A stretch of DNA of 64,000 bases from Vibrio sp. 10N (GTDB taxonomy: Bacteria > Pseudomonadota > Gammaproteobacteria > Enterobacterales > Vibrionaceae). This document shows positions 1-8,789 of the stretch, one piece after another. The DNA is taken from assembly GCF_036245475.1 (NCBI RefSeq), contig NZ_BTPM01000002.1, forward strand, positions 930,001-994,000. Direction: 5' to 3'. The notes under the pieces are model-generated. The model ran no database searches, was not told the origin of the DNA, and saw nothing but the letters and a program-made list of their open reading frames with translations. A program made the position numbers and the translations under genes. Numbering within the stretch: position 1 is the stretch's first letter; every line of letters begins with the position of its first letter.

Positions 1-78
1 GTGCTGGAACGTGACCGCGGCTCTGTTGACGTTGGTGAAACGGTGCAAATTCAACTGTTCAATCCAACACTGTTCTAA
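1..78 (+). CDS. moeA: MoeA C-terminal end (molybdopterin molybdenumtransferase), partial
   Basis: The window opens inside a reading frame whose last 25 residues contain LERDRG followed by V-x-V-G-E and end in NPTLF. This resembles the C-terminal domain of MoeA, which inserts molybdate into adenylylated molybdopterin in the cytoplasm. The identity rests on this short tail and on moeB starting a few bases after the stop, the usual moeA-moeB order. The 5' part lies outside the window. Confidence 0.75.
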   Translation: MLERDRGSVDVGETVQIQLFNPTLF

Positions 79-87
79 GAGGTGATT

Positions 88-837
88 TTGGATATTCTTT
101 CTGATGAAGAGATGCTTCGCTACAACCGTCAAATCATCCTGAAAAATTTTGATTTTGACGGTCAAGAAGCGCTCAAGCAATCTTCTATCCTTATCATCGG
201 TGCTGGCGGCCTCGGCTGTGCTGCCAGCCAATATCTCGCCGCTGCAGGCGTTGGCACTTTGACCTTGGTAGATGATGATGTGGTCGAGTTATCAAACTTG
301 CAGCGCCAAGTATTGCATCATGACGCGGGCATTGGGCTGAAAAAAGTTGACTCAGCAAAGCAAGCATTAGAGAAGCTTAACCCTCATCTATCGGTTCACA
401 CCTTTGATAAACGTTTGAGCGATGATGAGCTTGAAGCGCAAATCATCAAACATACGCTTGTGCTCGACGCGACAGACAACGTAGAAACACGCAACCAACT
501 CAATCGCCTGTGCTATCAGCATAAAATCCCTTTGGTGTGTGGCGCCGCAATTCGTATGGAAGGACAAATTTCTGTCTTTACCTATCAAGACAGCACTCAG
601 CCGTGCTATTGCTGTTTGAGCACGCTGTTTGGAGAAACCAGCCTAAGCTGTGTTGAAGCTGGAGTGATGTCGCCTATTGTCGGGATCATTGGGGCAACTC
701 AAGCACTAGAAGCCATTAAGATCATTGCCAACTATGGGACACCTAAAGTCGCCAAGTTGATGCTATTTGATGGACTCACGTTAAACTGGCGCGAAATGGG
801 ACTGCCTAAGTCTAAGCAATGCCCTGTATGTAGCTGA
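88..837 (+). CDS. moeB: Molybdopterin-synthase adenylyltransferase MoeB
   Basis: MoeB activates the C-terminal glycine of MoaD by adenylation so that it can be thiocarboxylated for molybdopterin synthesis. The protein has the E1-type nucleotide loop GAGGLGCAASQYL near residue 40, the RQIIL and SNLQRQ motifs, the conserved LSCVEAGVMSP segment, and two zinc-binding cysteine pairs (PCYCC near residue 170 and CPVC at the C-terminus). Length of about 249 residues is normal for MoeB. I prefer TTG at 88, giving MDILSDEEMLRYNRQ as in relatives, because AGAGGTG at 79-85 sits just upstream; GTG at 82 is the in-frame alternative. It follows moeA by nine bases and is surely cotranscribed. Confidence 0.93.
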   Translation: MDILSDEEMLRYNRQIILKNFDFDGQEALKQSSILIIGAGGLGCAASQYLAAAGVGTLTLVDDDVVELSNLQRQVLHHDAGIGLKKVDSAKQALEKLNPHLSVHTFDKRLSDDELEAQIIKHTLVLDATDNVETRNQLNRLCYQHKIPLVCGAAIRMEGQISVFTYQDSTQPCYCCLSTLFGETSLSCVEAGVMSPIVGIIGATQALEAIKIIANYGTPKVAKLMLFDGLTLNWREMGLPKSKQCPVCS

Positions 838-869
838 TTCTATTCGACACCAACAAAGGAGTACTTCGC

Positions 870-1178
870 ATGAAACCAATCGCCATCGCGTTTATCCTTC
901 TTCTTGCTGGCGTGAGCCTATTGTTGGTGTTACTTAAGGTAACCAGCCCTGCTATCGACGGCACAATCACTGCAACTGTGCAAAACCATGTTCTCACTCA
1001 GTCCCTTGATGGTAATCGTCACTATATGGTGGTGAAGCTTGCCGATGGAACAACGACAAGATTGGTTGCCAATCAAACCTCCTTATGCCCTATCGGCTCA
1101 CAGGTTGAACTCAACGTCACCTCTTCTTCTCTGGGTAAGGCCAACACCTACCAACTTGGGCAGTGCTTACCACGCTGA
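870..1178 (+). CDS. Small membrane-anchored protein, unknown function
   Basis: A 102-residue protein with an N-terminal hydrophobic segment (about residues 5-24) that looks like a signal anchor or uncleaved signal peptide. A short polar, probably periplasmic domain with two cysteines (SLCPIG and LGQCLP) follows. I do not recognise the family. The start has a clear AAAGGAG ribosome site. It lies between moeB and sseA on the same strand with short gaps, so it may share their transcript. The two cysteines could form a disulfide in the periplasm; that is inference only. Confidence 0.7.
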   Translation: MKPIAIAFILLLAGVSLLLVLLKVTSPAIDGTITATVQNHVLTQSLDGNRHYMVVKLADGTTTRLVANQTSLCPIGSQVELNVTSSSLGKANTYQLGQCLPR

Positions 1179-1282
1179 CCATGGTCACACTTCGGTTTGT
1201 ACCAAGAAAGCGGGTATAGACATCGCCGCAATTAGTCTGCATCCTAAAACCAAGGAATAAAACAATAATAAGGAAGTGGCTT

Positions 1283-2116
1283 ATGACCAACACTCTCATC
1301 TCTCCCCAATGGCTTCACTCACAACTTGCCGCCAACCCTAATACCATCATTCTTGATGCTAGCATCGAGTTTCAAATTCCTCTTGAGCCGCAAAAAGACA
1401 AAAGCGGCGTCATACCAGGCGCACAGCGCTTTGACTATGATACGGTATTTTGCGATCCAGACGCCACGCTGCCACACATGATGCCATCAGCTGAGCGTTT
1501 TAGTGCACTCGCGTCGGATTTAGGTATACAGGCCTCCAGCACCATCGTGGTGTATGACAACTCCGGTACATTTGCCTCACCGCGTGCCTGGTGGATGTTA
1601 AAGTCACTGGGTATTGAGAAGGTGTACGTGCTTTCTGGCGGCCTTCCGGCATGGAAAGAGTCTGGATACGAGGTGGATAGTGACTATTCAACGCCACAAT
1701 CTTCTGAGCTGTCTCAATCACTCGACAGCCACTATTTTTTATCGGCGGAGCAAGTACTAAACCACGCGCAAAAGCGCAATGCTCACATCGTCGATGCTCG
1801 CTCTTTGGCTCGTTTTAAAGGAGAAACACCAGAGCCCAGAGAGGGCGTACGCAGCGGCCATATTCCTAGCGCAGTCTGCTTGCCATTTGCCGAGCTTATG
1901 GAGGGCGGCACATTAAAGCCTCAAGAAGAGCTAGCCCCTCTATTTGCATCCATTAGTGGCAGCAAACGTGAACATTTAGTGTTCAGCTGCGGCTCAGGCG
2001 TAACGGCATGCATTTTGGCTCTGGGGGCTTATATTTGTGGGTACACCAACTTGTCAGTCTATGATGGTTCATGGACTGAGTGGGGACAAAGAACCGACTT
2101 ACCACTAGAAGTGTAG
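1283..2116 (+). CDS. sseA: 3-mercaptopyruvate/thiosulfate sulfurtransferase SseA
   Basis: A two-domain rhodanese of 277 residues. The N-terminal domain carries the inactive rhodanese fold (ILDAS near residue 23, FASPRAWWML near 96). The C-terminal domain carries the active-site loop FSCGSGVTA with the persulfide-forming cysteine at residue 236. The CGSGVT loop is typical of mercaptopyruvate sulfurtransferases rather than thiosulfate-specific enzymes. It moves sulfane sulfur from 3-mercaptopyruvate to thiols or cyanide in the cytoplasm. AAGGAAGTGGCTT precedes the ATG. It lies downstream of moeB and ends at a strong bidirectional hairpin. Confidence 0.92.
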   Translation: MTNTLISPQWLHSQLAANPNTIILDASIEFQIPLEPQKDKSGVIPGAQRFDYDTVFCDPDATLPHMMPSAERFSALASDLGIQASSTIVVYDNSGTFASPRAWWMLKSLGIEKVYVLSGGLPAWKESGYEVDSDYSTPQSSELSQSLDSHYFLSAEQVLNHAQKRNAHIVDARSLARFKGETPEPREGVRSGHIPSAVCLPFAELMEGGTLKPQEELAPLFASISGSKREHLVFSCGSGVTACILALGAYICGYTNLSVYDGSWTEWGQRTDLPLEV

Positions 2117-2145
2117 TGTCCCTTGTTAGGGGCAATTATTGATGC

Positions 2146-2169
2146 AGCGCCGCCATTTTTGGCGGCGCT
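2146..2169. terminator. Bidirectional hairpin between sseA and the VOC gene
   Basis: AGCGCCGCC (2146-2154) pairs perfectly with GGCGGCGCT (2161-2169) around a six-base loop of ATTTTT. It lies between converging genes, so it can end transcription from both sides. No long T-run follows on either strand. Confidence 0.65.
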
Positions 2170-2205
2170 TCTCTTCCACTACACATATCTTATGCAGAGG
2201 TCCTA

Positions 2206-2727
2206 TCAACCAGTGTAAGCACCACTAGAATAATGCAGCTCGTAACTATGTGAATAGATTTCGAGGATATTGCCAAACGGATCTTCCATATAAATCATGC
2301 GATACGGTTTCTCTCCCGGATAGTAATAACGCGGCTCCTTCATTCGGCGCTTACCTCCCGCGGCGACAATTTTTTCAGCGAGTCCTTCCACATCCGGATC
2401 TTGCACACAGAAATGGAAAATGCCCGTTTTCCAGTACTCAAAGTTATCCTCTGGGTTTTCTTGATTATCAAATTGAAACAGTTCGACACCAATGCGGTCG
2501 CCCGTCGACATGTGCGCGATGCGAAAATGATTCCACCCTTCGCCAAATACGTCGGTACACATGACGCCGATGGCAGAGTCGTCTTCGGTGACATCGGTTG
2601 GCGGCATAATTAAGTACCAGCCCAGAACTTCGGTATAAAACTTAACGGCAGCTTCCAAATCGGGAACCGATATTCCAATGTGGCTAAAGGTACGTGGATA
2701 AGTGTGGTTGGTATTGGGTGAAGTCAT
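2206..2727 (-). CDS. VOC (glyoxalase/dioxygenase fold) family protein
   Basis: A 173-residue vicinal-oxygen-chelate protein with two beta-alpha-beta-beta-beta modules. The first begins FSHIGISVPDLEAAVKFY, with the first metal ligand His at about residue 17. Further likely ligands are the Glu of GVELFQF, the His of GIFHFCV and the Glu of GNILEIYSH near the C-terminus, so the H-E-H-E metal set of lactoylglutathione lyases and methylmalonyl-CoA epimerases looks present. Its substrate cannot be told from sequence. It is divergent from a LysR-type gene with about 100 bp between them, the classical arrangement of a LysR regulator and its target. Confidence 0.85.
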   Translation of the reverse strand: MTSPNTNHTYPRTFSHIGISVPDLEAAVKFYTEVLGWYLIMPPTDVTEDDSAIGVMCTDVFGEGWNHFRIAHMSTGDRIGVELFQFDNQENPEDNFEYWKTGIFHFCVQDPDVEGLAEKIVAAGGKRRMKEPRYYYPGEKPYRMIYMEDPFGNILEIYSHSYELHYSSGAYTG

Positions 2728-2832
2728 GAGTGGTGCCCTTCTCTCGTTGAGAATAAGATACTTCTGATGGATTCGTTGTTATTTATCATATACTCTTCAA
2801 GCAATAAGGATTTGTTATCAAATGTAGAATGT

Positions 2833-3723
2833 ATGATTAACACAACTTGGCTCAATACGTTTAAAACTCTAGTAGAGATTGGTCACTTTACCCAAACGGC
2901 CGAAAAGCTGTTTATGACTCAACCTGGTGTGAGCCAGCACATCAAAAAACTTGAAGCTAGCCTTAAAGCTGAGTTAATCACTCGGGAAGGGAAAACCTTT
3001 GAGCTAACCGAGCAAGGCCGGCTGGTGTATGACTATGCGTGTGATCTCGCTAAGCGAGAGGTTTCACTATTTGAAAAGCTCAAATACGATGACCCTGAAT
3101 CTGGGAGTCTCAGCTTTTCAGCTTCTGGCGCGATAAGCACGGCGCTTTACCCAAAACTTCTTCATCTCCAGACTCAGTACCCTAGTTTGAGAGTGAACAT
3201 CGAAGCCGCTCCCAATCGACGCGTCATAGAAAGTGTGGCCAACGGAAGCATAGACTCAGGCATTGTTACTGCGGTACCACAGCACCCGGATCTATCCGCA
3301 GAGCACTTAGGGCAACTAGAGTTGTGTCTTATTGGCTCAAAATCTGCTGTCTCGACGCTTAGCCCCCGAGAGGCATTAAAGCAGTTGGGTGTTATCGACC
3401 ACCCTGATGCTCAATACTATTTGCAGAAATTGATTGATCAAAGTGGGCTTGCAGAGCTAGAAGGTGCCGAGTGGCAAGATTTTCGAAAGGTCAGCTATAT
3501 CAATCAACACAGCCAGATTTTACAACCTGTCGCAATGGGAATTGGCGTCACCGTGTTACCTAAGGTCGCTATCGAATACTCAGAGTATAAAGATAAGGTG
3601 GATATTTGGCAGACGGTGGAGCTCGTAAGTGAGCCCCTATACTTTGTGCAGAAGAAACGTAAACGGCTAGCCGCACGGTATTCATTTCTTCTTGATGTTA
3701 TTAAAGAGACGGAGTTTTCCTAA
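2833..3723 (+). CDS. LysR-family transcriptional regulator
   Basis: An approximately 296-residue LysR regulator. The winged helix-turn-helix is at the N-terminus (MINTTWLNTFKTLVEIGHFT, then AEKLFMTQPGVSQHIKKLE), and a periplasmic-binding-like effector domain follows. I place the start at ATG 2833 because the family begins a few residues before the first helix; an open frame extends upstream to 2767 but adds 22 residues without family resemblance. It is divergent from the VOC gene, its probable target. Its stop overlaps by four bases the end of the converging SorC-type gene. Confidence 0.9.
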   Translation: MINTTWLNTFKTLVEIGHFTQTAEKLFMTQPGVSQHIKKLEASLKAELITREGKTFELTEQGRLVYDYACDLAKREVSLFEKLKYDDPESGSLSFSASGAISTALYPKLLHLQTQYPSLRVNIEAAPNRRVIESVANGSIDSGIVTAVPQHPDLSAEHLGQLELCLIGSKSAVSTLSPREALKQLGVIDHPDAQYYLQKLIDQSGLAELEGAEWQDFRKVSYINQHSQILQPVAMGIGVTVLPKVAIEYSEYKDKVDIWQTVELVSEPLYFVQKKRKRLAARYSFLLDVIKETEFS

Positions 3724-4718
3724 TCTTTCTGTGGACTATCCCACAGGCTTAGCATCTGTTCGTCAAGGTTAAGTACTGTCAGTGCATTGCTAACACTCGT
3801 AGCAACAACATCGACCACCCCCGTGCGCAGCGCACCTAGCAGCGCCATTGGTTTACTGTTTTCAGACGCAATCGCGATAACCTCTGAAATCCGGCGAAAC
3901 TCATCCAGCCCCAATCCGATTACGCGGTCACTCATTACTGTGTTGGCCGCTCTTCCTTGAATATCGAAAAAGTCGTAGCCGGCGAAATCCCCAACAACGC
4001 CTTGATTCAAACGCGACTGAACCACTTCATCAGTCGTGAACCAACCCAAATCAACCATGTAACTGTTTTCACTCATGTCACCCACACCGACCACAGCGAC
4101 GTCCGCTTTACGAGCCAGGTCCAAGGTCTGCTTTACAGTCGCGTTCTGCATGAAGGCCATCTTCTGATCGCGGTTTTCTGCATAAGCAGGCGCGTAAAGT
4201 GTCTCGGAAGTGCCACCATACTTTTTCGCTAGTTGACGGCAGATATGATCGGCATTGAAGCGCCCTCCTCTGGGGTGGATACCACCGATACCACACACAA
4301 ACTTACAATCGCGCGGGGCAATAACCCCCATGTGATGAGCAACCGCCGACACGTTTCGGCCTTGCCCTACTGTGACAACCGTGCCGCCCCGGAGGGTTTG
4401 AGCCAAATAGTTAGATACTAAGCCCCCCACTTGCATACGCTGCGACTCTTCATCCGGTTGGTCGAGTGCAATCAGTGCGCGTTTAACGCCAAAGCGTTCA
4501 ATAAGTCGTTGTTCAATCTTGGCACTGTAGACTGGGTGATACTTAACCGTAATTTCAACGATGCCCTCGTCCCTAGCTTGTTTAAGTAAACGACCAATCT
4601 TTGCACGAGAAACGCCAAACTTCTTTGATATCTCCTCTTGCGTTGCCCCGTCTTGATAGTAGGCCACTGCAATTTCAGTAAGCAGATCATTGCTGGTTTC
4701 GTTGTTGTCATTCTTCAT
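3720..4718 (-). CDS. SorC/DeoR-type sugar-binding transcriptional regulator
   Basis: A SorC-family regulator of about 332 residues. The N-terminal helix-turn-helix reads TQEEISKKFGVSRAKIGRLL, followed by EGIVEITVKY. The large C-terminal effector-binding domain of this family senses phosphorylated sugars (it contains GGTVVTVGQGRNVSAVAHH and the VCGIGGIHPRGG segment). I chose ATG 4718; an upstream GTG at 4733 is in frame but has no Shine-Dalgarno. It is divergent from tal-tkt across 439 bp and is the obvious candidate to control them. The upstream region carries repeated ATGCTCA words that could be its operator. Confidence 0.88.
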   Translation of the reverse strand: MKNDNNETSNDLLTEIAVAYYQDGATQEEISKKFGVSRAKIGRLLKQARDEGIVEITVKYHPVYSAKIEQRLIERFGVKRALIALDQPDEESQRMQVGGLVSNYLAQTLRGGTVVTVGQGRNVSAVAHHMGVIAPRDCKFVCGIGGIHPRGGRFNADHICRQLAKKYGGTSETLYAPAYAENRDQKMAFMQNATVKQTLDLARKADVAVVGVGDMSENSYMVDLGWFTTDEVVQSRLNQGVVGDFAGYDFFDIQGRAANTVMSDRVIGLGLDEFRRISEVIAIASENSKPMALLGALRTGVVDVVATSVSNALTVLNLDEQMLSLWDSPQKD

Positions 4719-4733
4719 CGATGCATACACCAC

Positions 4734-5157
4734 AAGGATTTTATAAAAACGAGCATTGGCTCATTGCCTAATCATATGCTCAAATACTTCCACACCTTAT
4801 CATTCGCTCATGCTCATTACAATTTCTCAGCTCTTTTTTTTCACCGTTCTAATTGCGTTCTAGGCCTTGGCTGCACTAGCTTGACTTTCAAAAATCGTCA
4901 GAGCTAACAAAAACCAAAATTAACCCAACAAATAGCAAGTTTTATCCCAGTATTCGGTTGACATTAATTCTGCATAGGGTAAATATGGCTTCAACATTTA
5001 CTCACGAGTGACGCAAATGCTCAAGCAATTGTACGCACTCTACCCTAACAGTCATTGAGCGGTCTTGGGGATTAAATGAATCTTTGAACCGCTGTTTAGC
5101 ATTTGTATTTCGAGCCTTAGTCTCAAATTCTCTGCCCTCTAGAATAGGAACGAACTG
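4734..5157. promoter_or_regulatory. Control region between the SorC-type regulator and transaldolase
   Basis: No gene is visible here. TTGACA at 4958-4963 and TAAATA at 4980-4985, 16 bases apart, form a credible sigma-70 promoter for the tal gene and would give a leader of roughly 165 nt. The word ATGCTCA occurs at 4776-4782, 4810-4816 and 5017-5023. An inverted repeat AGCGGT/ACCGCT (5058-5063, 5088-5093) lies in the leader. Operator assignment is inference. Confidence 0.5.
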
Positions 5158-6108
5158 ATGAGCAACAAATTAGAGCAACTTCGTAAACTAACTACTGTCG
5201 TAGCGGACACTGGCGATATCGAAGCGATTCGCAAGTACCAGCCACAAGATGCAACGACAAACCCTTCTCTGATTTTGAAAGCGGCGCAGATTGAAGAGTA
5301 CGCACCTCTAATTGACCAAGCGATTGAATACGCAAAGTCTCAAAGCAACGACAAAGCACAGCAAGTACAAGACACTTGCGACATGCTAGCGGTAAACATC
5401 GGTAAAGAAATTCTTAAAACCATCCCAGGCCGTATCTCAACAGAAGTTGACGCTCGTCTTTCTTACGATATGGAAGGCAGCGTAGCGAAAGCACGCCAAC
5501 TTATGAAAATGTATAACGATGCGGGTATTGCAAACGACCGTATCCTGATCAAGCTGGCTTCTACTTGGGAAGGCATCCGCGCTGCAGAGATCCTAGAGAA
5601 AGAAGGCATCAACTGTAACCTGACTCTTCTATTCTCATTCGCTCAAGCTCGTGCATGTGCTGAAGCAGGCGTTTTCCTAATTTCTCCTTTCGTTGGCCGC
5701 ATCATGGACTGGTACAAAGCGAAAGAAGGTCGCGACTTTGAAGCATCAGAAGATCCAGGTGTACTATCAGTAACTGGCATCTATAACTACTACAAAGACC
5801 ACGGCTACAACACAGTTGTTATGGGTGCAAGCTTCCGTAACACAGGTGAGATCCTAGAGCTAGCTGGCTGTGACCGTCTAACAATCAGCCCACAGCTACT
5901 TGCTGAGCTAGAGGAAGCACAAGGTGAAGTTGTTGAGAAACTGGTTGACTCTAAAGGCTCTAAAGAGCGTCCTGCTGCAATGACTCACGCTGAGTTCCTA
6001 TGGGATCACAACCAAGATCCAATGGCGGTAGAGAAGCTAGCAGAAGGCATCCGTAACTTCGCTATCGACCAAGGCAAACTTGAGGCGATGATTGAAGCTA
6101 AGCTTTAA
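5158..6108 (+). CDS. tal: Transaldolase
   Basis: A 316-residue class I transaldolase of the TalB type. Asp17 (VVADTGD) and the Schiff-base lysine Lys132 (RILIKLAST) sit at exactly the positions known from E. coli TalB. TTNPSLIL and the NLTLLFSFAQA segment are also present. It exchanges a dihydroxyacetone unit between sedoheptulose-7-phosphate and glyceraldehyde-3-phosphate in the non-oxidative pentose phosphate pathway. AATAGGAACGAACTG precedes the ATG. Transketolase follows on the same strand after a hairpin. The codon choice looks biased in the way of highly expressed genes. Confidence 0.97.
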   Translation: MSNKLEQLRKLTTVVADTGDIEAIRKYQPQDATTNPSLILKAAQIEEYAPLIDQAIEYAKSQSNDKAQQVQDTCDMLAVNIGKEILKTIPGRISTEVDARLSYDMEGSVAKARQLMKMYNDAGIANDRILIKLASTWEGIRAAEILEKEGINCNLTLLFSFAQARACAEAGVFLISPFVGRIMDWYKAKEGRDFEASEDPGVLSVTGIYNYYKDHGYNTVVMGASFRNTGEILELAGCDRLTISPQLLAELEEAQGEVVEKLVDSKGSKERPAAMTHAEFLWDHNQDPMAVEKLAEGIRNFAIDQGKLEAMIEAKL

Positions 6109-6123
6109 TCCACATCATTTTCT

Positions 6124-6149
6124 AGAGGGGAACGTTTGCGTTCCCCTCT
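6124..6149 (+). terminator. Hairpin between tal and tkt
   Basis: AGAGGGGAACG (6124-6134) pairs perfectly with CGTTCCCCTCT (6139-6149) over a TTTG loop, followed by TCAATTTTCTCTCTTT. The T-run is broken, so it may be a partial terminator or an mRNA-stabilising hairpin that lowers tkt relative to tal. Confidence 0.7.
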
Positions 6150-6190
6150 TCAATTTTCTCTCTTTATAATCAATTTTTTCGGAATGTATT

Positions 6191-8182
6191 ATGGATCGTA
6201 AACATCTCGCTAATGCTATCCGTGCGCTAAGCATGGACGGTGTTCAACAAGCTAACTCTGGTCACCCTGGCGCACCTATGGGCATGGCTGATATCGCTGA
6301 AGTACTTTGGCGTTCACACCTAAACCACAACCCATCAAACCCAGAGTGGGCTGACCGCGACCGTTTCGTACTATCAAACGGCCACGGCTCTATGCTGATC
6401 TACTCATTGCTTCATCTAACAGGCTATGCCCTACCAATCGAAGAGCTAAAGAACTTCCGTCAACTTCATTCGAAAACACCGGGCCACCCAGAATACGGTT
6501 ACGCACCTGGTATTGAAACTACCACGGGTCCACTAGGCCAAGGTATTACCAACGCGGTAGGTATGGCGCTGGCTGAGAAAACTCTCGCGGCTCAGTTCAA
6601 CAAAGAAGGTCACGACATCGTTGACCACTACACCTATGCGTTCATGGGTGATGGCTGTCTGATGGAAGGTATCTCTCACGAAGCATGTTCGCTTGCAGGC
6701 ACACTAGGCCTTGGCAAACTCATTGCGTTCTGGGATGACAACGGCATCTCAATCGATGGTGAAGTGGAAGGCTGGTTCTCTGACGATACACCTAAGCGCT
6801 TTGAAGCATACGGCTGGCACGTCATTCCAGCTGTAGACGGTCACGATTCAGACGCTATCAATGCAGCGATTGAAGCGGCCAAAGCAGACCCTCGCCCTAC
6901 TCTTATTTGTACTAAAACCATCATCGGCTTTGGTTCACCAAACAAGTCAGGCTCACACGACTGTCATGGTGCACCTCTAGGTGCTGACGAAATTGCAGCA
7001 ACTCGTAAACAACTAGGTTGGGAGCACGGCCCATTTGAAATTCCGACAAACGTTTACGCTGAGTGGGATGCGAAACAAGCGGGCGCTGAGAAGGAAGCTG
7101 CGTGGAACGAGAAACTTGCCGCGTATGAAGCAGCCTACCCAGAGTTGGCAGCAGAATTCAAACGCCGCGTAAATGGTGAACTACCAGCAGAGTGGGAAGA
7201 GAAAGCATCCCAGATCATTGCTGATCTTCAAGCAAATCCTGCGAACATTGCTTCTCGTAAAGCGTCTCAAAACGCACTAGAGGCGTTTGGCGCAATGTTG
7301 CCTGAGTTCCTAGGCGGTTCTGCTGACCTTGCTCCGTCTAACCTCACCATGTGGTCTGGTTCTAAGTCTCTTACGGCTGAAGATGCGTCAGGTAACTACA
7401 TTCACTACGGTGTGCGTGAATTCGGTATGACGGCTATCATGAACGGTATTGCGCTGCACGGCGGCTTCGTCCCTTACGGTGCAACCTTCCTAATGTTCAT
7501 GGAATACGCGCGTAATGCAATGCGTATGGCTGCGCTAATGAAAGTGCAAAACATCCAAGTTTACACTCACGACTCTATCGGTCTGGGTGAAGATGGCCCA
7601 ACGCACCAACCTGTTGAGCAAATGGCATCACTTCGCCTAACGCCAAACATGAGCACATGGCGTCCATGTGACCAAGTTGAGTCTGCAGTAGCTTGGAAAT
7701 TTGCAATTGAGCGTAAAGACGGTCCTACGTCACTTATCTTCTCTCGCCAAAACCTTGCGCAGCAAGAACGTGACACGCAGCAAGTGGCTGACATCGCAAA
7801 AGGTGCTTACGTGCTGAAAGATTGTGAAGGCACGCCTGAGCTAATTCTTATCGCCACAGGTTCTGAAGTTGAGCTAGCGGTTAACGCAGCCGCTGAGCTT
7901 TCTGCAGGAGGCAAAAAAGTACGTGTCGTCTCTATGCCAGCAACTGACGTCTTCGACAAGCAAGACGAAGCATACCGCGAATCTGTACTGCCTTCGAGCG
8001 TGACTGCACGTGTTGCCGTTGAAGCGGGTATTGCCGATTTCTGGTACAAGTACGTTGGCTTTGGTGGCAAGATCGTGGGTATGACAACATTTGGTGAGTC
8101 TGCCCCTGCAGGTGAACTATTCAAGATGTTTGGTTTCACCACAGAAAACGTTGTGAGCACAGCGAAAACACTGCTTAAGTAA
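6191..8182 (+). CDS. tkt: Transketolase
   Basis: A full-length transketolase of 663 residues. The N-terminal pyrophosphate-binding region shows SGHPGAPMG, NGHGSMLIYSLLHL and the thiamine-diphosphate motif GDGCLMEG. The pyrimidine-binding domain carries YGVREFGMTAIMNG and HDSIGLGEDGPTHQPVEQ. It transfers two-carbon ketol units between pentose and other sugar phosphates and works with the transaldolase immediately upstream. It ends at a GC-rich hairpin with a T-run. Confidence 0.97.
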   Translation: MDRKHLANAIRALSMDGVQQANSGHPGAPMGMADIAEVLWRSHLNHNPSNPEWADRDRFVLSNGHGSMLIYSLLHLTGYALPIEELKNFRQLHSKTPGHPEYGYAPGIETTTGPLGQGITNAVGMALAEKTLAAQFNKEGHDIVDHYTYAFMGDGCLMEGISHEACSLAGTLGLGKLIAFWDDNGISIDGEVEGWFSDDTPKRFEAYGWHVIPAVDGHDSDAINAAIEAAKADPRPTLICTKTIIGFGSPNKSGSHDCHGAPLGADEIAATRKQLGWEHGPFEIPTNVYAEWDAKQAGAEKEAAWNEKLAAYEAAYPELAAEFKRRVNGELPAEWEEKASQIIADLQANPANIASRKASQNALEAFGAMLPEFLGGSADLAPSNLTMWSGSKSLTAEDASGNYIHYGVREFGMTAIMNGIALHGGFVPYGATFLMFMEYARNAMRMAALMKVQNIQVYTHDSIGLGEDGPTHQPVEQMASLRLTPNMSTWRPCDQVESAVAWKFAIERKDGPTSLIFSRQNLAQQERDTQQVADIAKGAYVLKDCEGTPELILIATGSEVELAVNAAAELSAGGKKVRVVSMPATDVFDKQDEAYRESVLPSSVTARVAVEAGIADFWYKYVGFGGKIVGMTTFGESAPAGELFKMFGFTTENVVSTAKTLLK

Positions 8183-8198
8183 TTCGTTTCAACATTTT

Positions 8199-8232
8199 AA
8201 AAAGCCGGGGCCTAATTGGGTCTCGGCTTTTT
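8199..8232 (+). terminator. Terminator after tkt
   Basis: AAAAAGCCG (8199-8207) pairs with CGGCTTTTT (8224-8232) around a 16-base, partly GC-rich loop. The 3' arm itself forms the T-run, giving a Rho-independent terminator. Confidence 0.8.
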
Positions 8233-8317
8233 GGGTTGTGCCGAACTCGCTTCCCATTTACTTGACGTCACGATTCAAGATCCTAGACTGTAAAAAACAC
8301 CTCAAAAGGATTTTGAT

Positions 8318-8770
8318 ATGGCTAAATGGATTTCGCTTCTGTTGACCATGATGGTTTTTTCCGTTAATTCCGCGCAACTCGAATTCATAAAAAATGGCAT
8401 CACTGACAAAACCCTTTCTGACCAAGATTTACTAGAGTTGCCACAAACAGAGATCGCCACAGAGTTACCATGGATTGATGGCGTCAGTCGATTTTCGGGC
8501 GTTCAGTTGACAGATATTTTTAACCATATCAAGACACCAATACCAAAAACGATGACATTTGTTGCCTTGAACAATTACCAAGTTGAGGTGGAAATTCAGG
8601 ACATCGAAAAGTACCAACCGATCATCGCCAATAGAAAAAATGGCGAAATGATGTCGGTAAGAGACAAAGGACCATTTTGGGTGATCTTCCCGCTTTCCGA
8701 GTACCCCGAAATCGATAACACTGATTATCATGCAAAAATGATTTGGCAACTAAAGGAAGTAAGATATTAG
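8318..8770 (+). CDS. Periplasmic protein resembling a Mo-cofactor-binding fold without the cysteine
   Basis: A 150-residue secreted protein with a short signal peptide ending near VNSA. The body resembles the small conserved proteins (COG3915-like) distantly related to the sulfite-oxidase molybdopterin-binding fold, with WIDGVSRFSGVQLTDIF and GPFWVIFPLSEYPE. It contains no cysteine at all, so it cannot hold molybdenum as sulfite oxidase does. AAAGGATTTTGAT precedes the ATG. It is followed after 19 bases by a membrane GGDEF-like protein and is probably its periplasmic partner. The family call is from memory of the pattern and moderate. Confidence 0.65.
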   Translation: MAKWISLLLTMMVFSVNSAQLEFIKNGITDKTLSDQDLLELPQTEIATELPWIDGVSRFSGVQLTDIFNHIKTPIPKTMTFVALNNYQVEVEIQDIEKYQPIIANRKNGEMMSVRDKGPFWVIFPLSEYPEIDNTDYHAKMIWQLKEVRY

Positions 8771-8789
8771 TAATGACGGGAGGTATTTT

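Noticed and set aside
8318..8770. Functional molybdoenzyme
   Set aside because: The protein has no cysteine to ligate molybdenum and is too short for a catalytic subunit.
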